Source of the DNA: an uncultured Sphingomonadales bacterium
GTDB taxonomy: Bacteria; Pseudomonadota; Alphaproteobacteria; Sphingomonadales; Sphingomonadaceae
Assembly: GCA_903834285.1 (NCBI GenBank)
Contig: CAILIO010000013.1
Span: forward strand, 1-48,767
Direction: 5' to 3'
Length of the DNA stretch: 48,767 bases
Below are positions 48,277 to 48,767 of the stretch, piece after piece (the first letter of the stretch is position 1; every line of letters begins with the position of its first letter). A program made the translations under genes and the position numbers. The notes beneath the pieces were generated by a model. That model had not been told where the DNA came from. It made no database searches and was given only the letters and a program-made list of their open reading frames with translations.

Positions 48277-48767
48277 ATGGCCGAAACCACACTTACGCCC
48301 ACGCGCCCAAGCGTCATGCTGATCGTGACGCAGGACACCAAGGAAGAGGAAGCGCGCTTCGTTCGCGCCGTGCTGCAAGCGGCAGGAGTGCGTGTCGTTC
48401 ACCTCGATCCCAGCGTGCGCCGCACCGTCGGCGGCGCGGAAATTTCGCCCGAGGACGTGGCGGCAGCGGCCGGAATGAAGATCGAGGATGTCCGCGCGCT
48501 CGGCCACGAAGGCAAGTGCCAGGACGCCATGATCCGCGGCTCCATCGCAGCGGCGCATGCCTGGAATGCCAAGGACCCGATCTCGGGCATTCTGGCAGTT
48601 GGTGGCTCGATGGGCTCGGCCCTCGCCGGCGCGTTGATGCAGAGCTTCCCGTTCGGCCTGCCACGCCTGATCGTCTCGACGATGGCTTCGGGTTTCACCA
48701 AGCCCTACATGGGCGTGCAGGACATCGCGATGATGAACGCGGTGACCGACATTTCCGGGCTCAATTC
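48277..48767 (+). CDS. Tm-1-like ATP-binding domain protein (UPF0261), 3' end outside window
   Basis: 163 codons visible; the full family is about 400 residues. The first domain has MLIVTQDTKEEEARFVRAVL, HLDPSVRRTVGGAEISPEDVAAAAG and the glycine-rich AVGGSMGSALAGALMQSFPFGLPRLIVSTMASG loop, typical of the Tm-1-like/UPF0261 family named after the tomato virus-resistance protein. In bacteria these genes often pair with a PEP-hydrolase-like TIM-barrel gene in catabolic clusters; the reaction is unknown to me. The ATG has GAGATGAGAG upstream. It is transcribed away from iclR and likely controlled by it. Confidence 0.85.
   Translation, partial: MAETTLTPTRPSVMLIVTQDTKEEEARFVRAVLQAAGVRVVHLDPSVRRTVGGAEISPEDVAAAAGMKIEDVRALGHEGKCQDAMIRGSIAAAHAWNAKDPISGILAVGGSMGSALAGALMQSFPFGLPRLIVSTMASGFTKPYMGVQDIAMMNAVTDISGLN

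Overview
The window looks like chromosome of a GC-rich alphaproteobacterium of the Sphingomonadales (Novosphingobium/Sphingobium-like). This is inferred from the gene content: a zwf-pgl-edd-glk Entner-Doudoroff operon, two large TonB-dependent receptors heading catabolic operons, a PrnA-like flavin halogenase inside a sugar locus, many SDR/Rieske/cupin catabolic genes, and Flp pilins. No transposase, phage gene or CRISPR array was seen.

Left part (1-16.8 kb) is mostly core. In order: the 5' nearly-complete part of pdhA (minus strand, TTG start), tRNA-Arg(ACG), a mutT NUDIX gene, four small Flp pilin genes in a row (plus strand), a secreted M48 protease with a C-terminal LysM-like segment, and a minus-strand operon of a small membrane peptide, an unknown 632-residue exported protein, xerD and accA. 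Divergent from it is aroK-aroB. Next come a CsaA-like protein, an enoyl-CoA hydratase, and the zwf-pgl-edd-glk operon with overlapping genes.

Middle part (16.9-30.9 kb) is a maltodextrin/starch utilisation locus. A TonB receptor is followed by a flavin-dependent halogenase, a secreted GH13 amylase, a cytoplasmic GH13 alpha-glucosidase, a GH97 alpha-glucosidase and an esterase, mostly joined by 4-bp ATGA overlaps. A divergent LacI-type regulator and an SLC45/GPH-like sugar MFS transporter complete it. Glucose released here would be used by the adjacent glk/zwf/pgl/edd operon. Operator-like palindromes related to GRCATWCGTATRC lie before the receptor, before the transporter and on the zwf promoter, with a fourth partial match before pdhA, which suggests one regulator may tie sugar uptake to central metabolism.

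Right part (30.9-48.8 kb) is a catabolic island, probably for a phenolic/aromatic or other plant-derived compound. It has a second TonB receptor, three paralogous DHAP-dioxygenase-like cupins, a Rieske oxygenase, three SDRs, a flavocytochrome of the 4-cresol dehydrogenase family (FAD subunit plus small cytochrome c), an MBL-fold hydrolase, a zinc alcohol dehydrogenase and a SnoaL-like protein, all on the minus strand. Upstream on the same strand lies a second operon: a zinc-free MDR dehydrogenase, a VOC protein, an MFS carrier and an AraC regulator. An IclR regulator and a divergent Tm-1-like (UPF0261) gene cut by the window end follow. AraC-type direct repeats abut the promoter region of the second receptor, and a pair of matching IclR-type sites flanks iclR. 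The substrate cannot be read from sequence; 4-alkylphenols, acetophenone-type lignin fragments or lignans are the best guesses.
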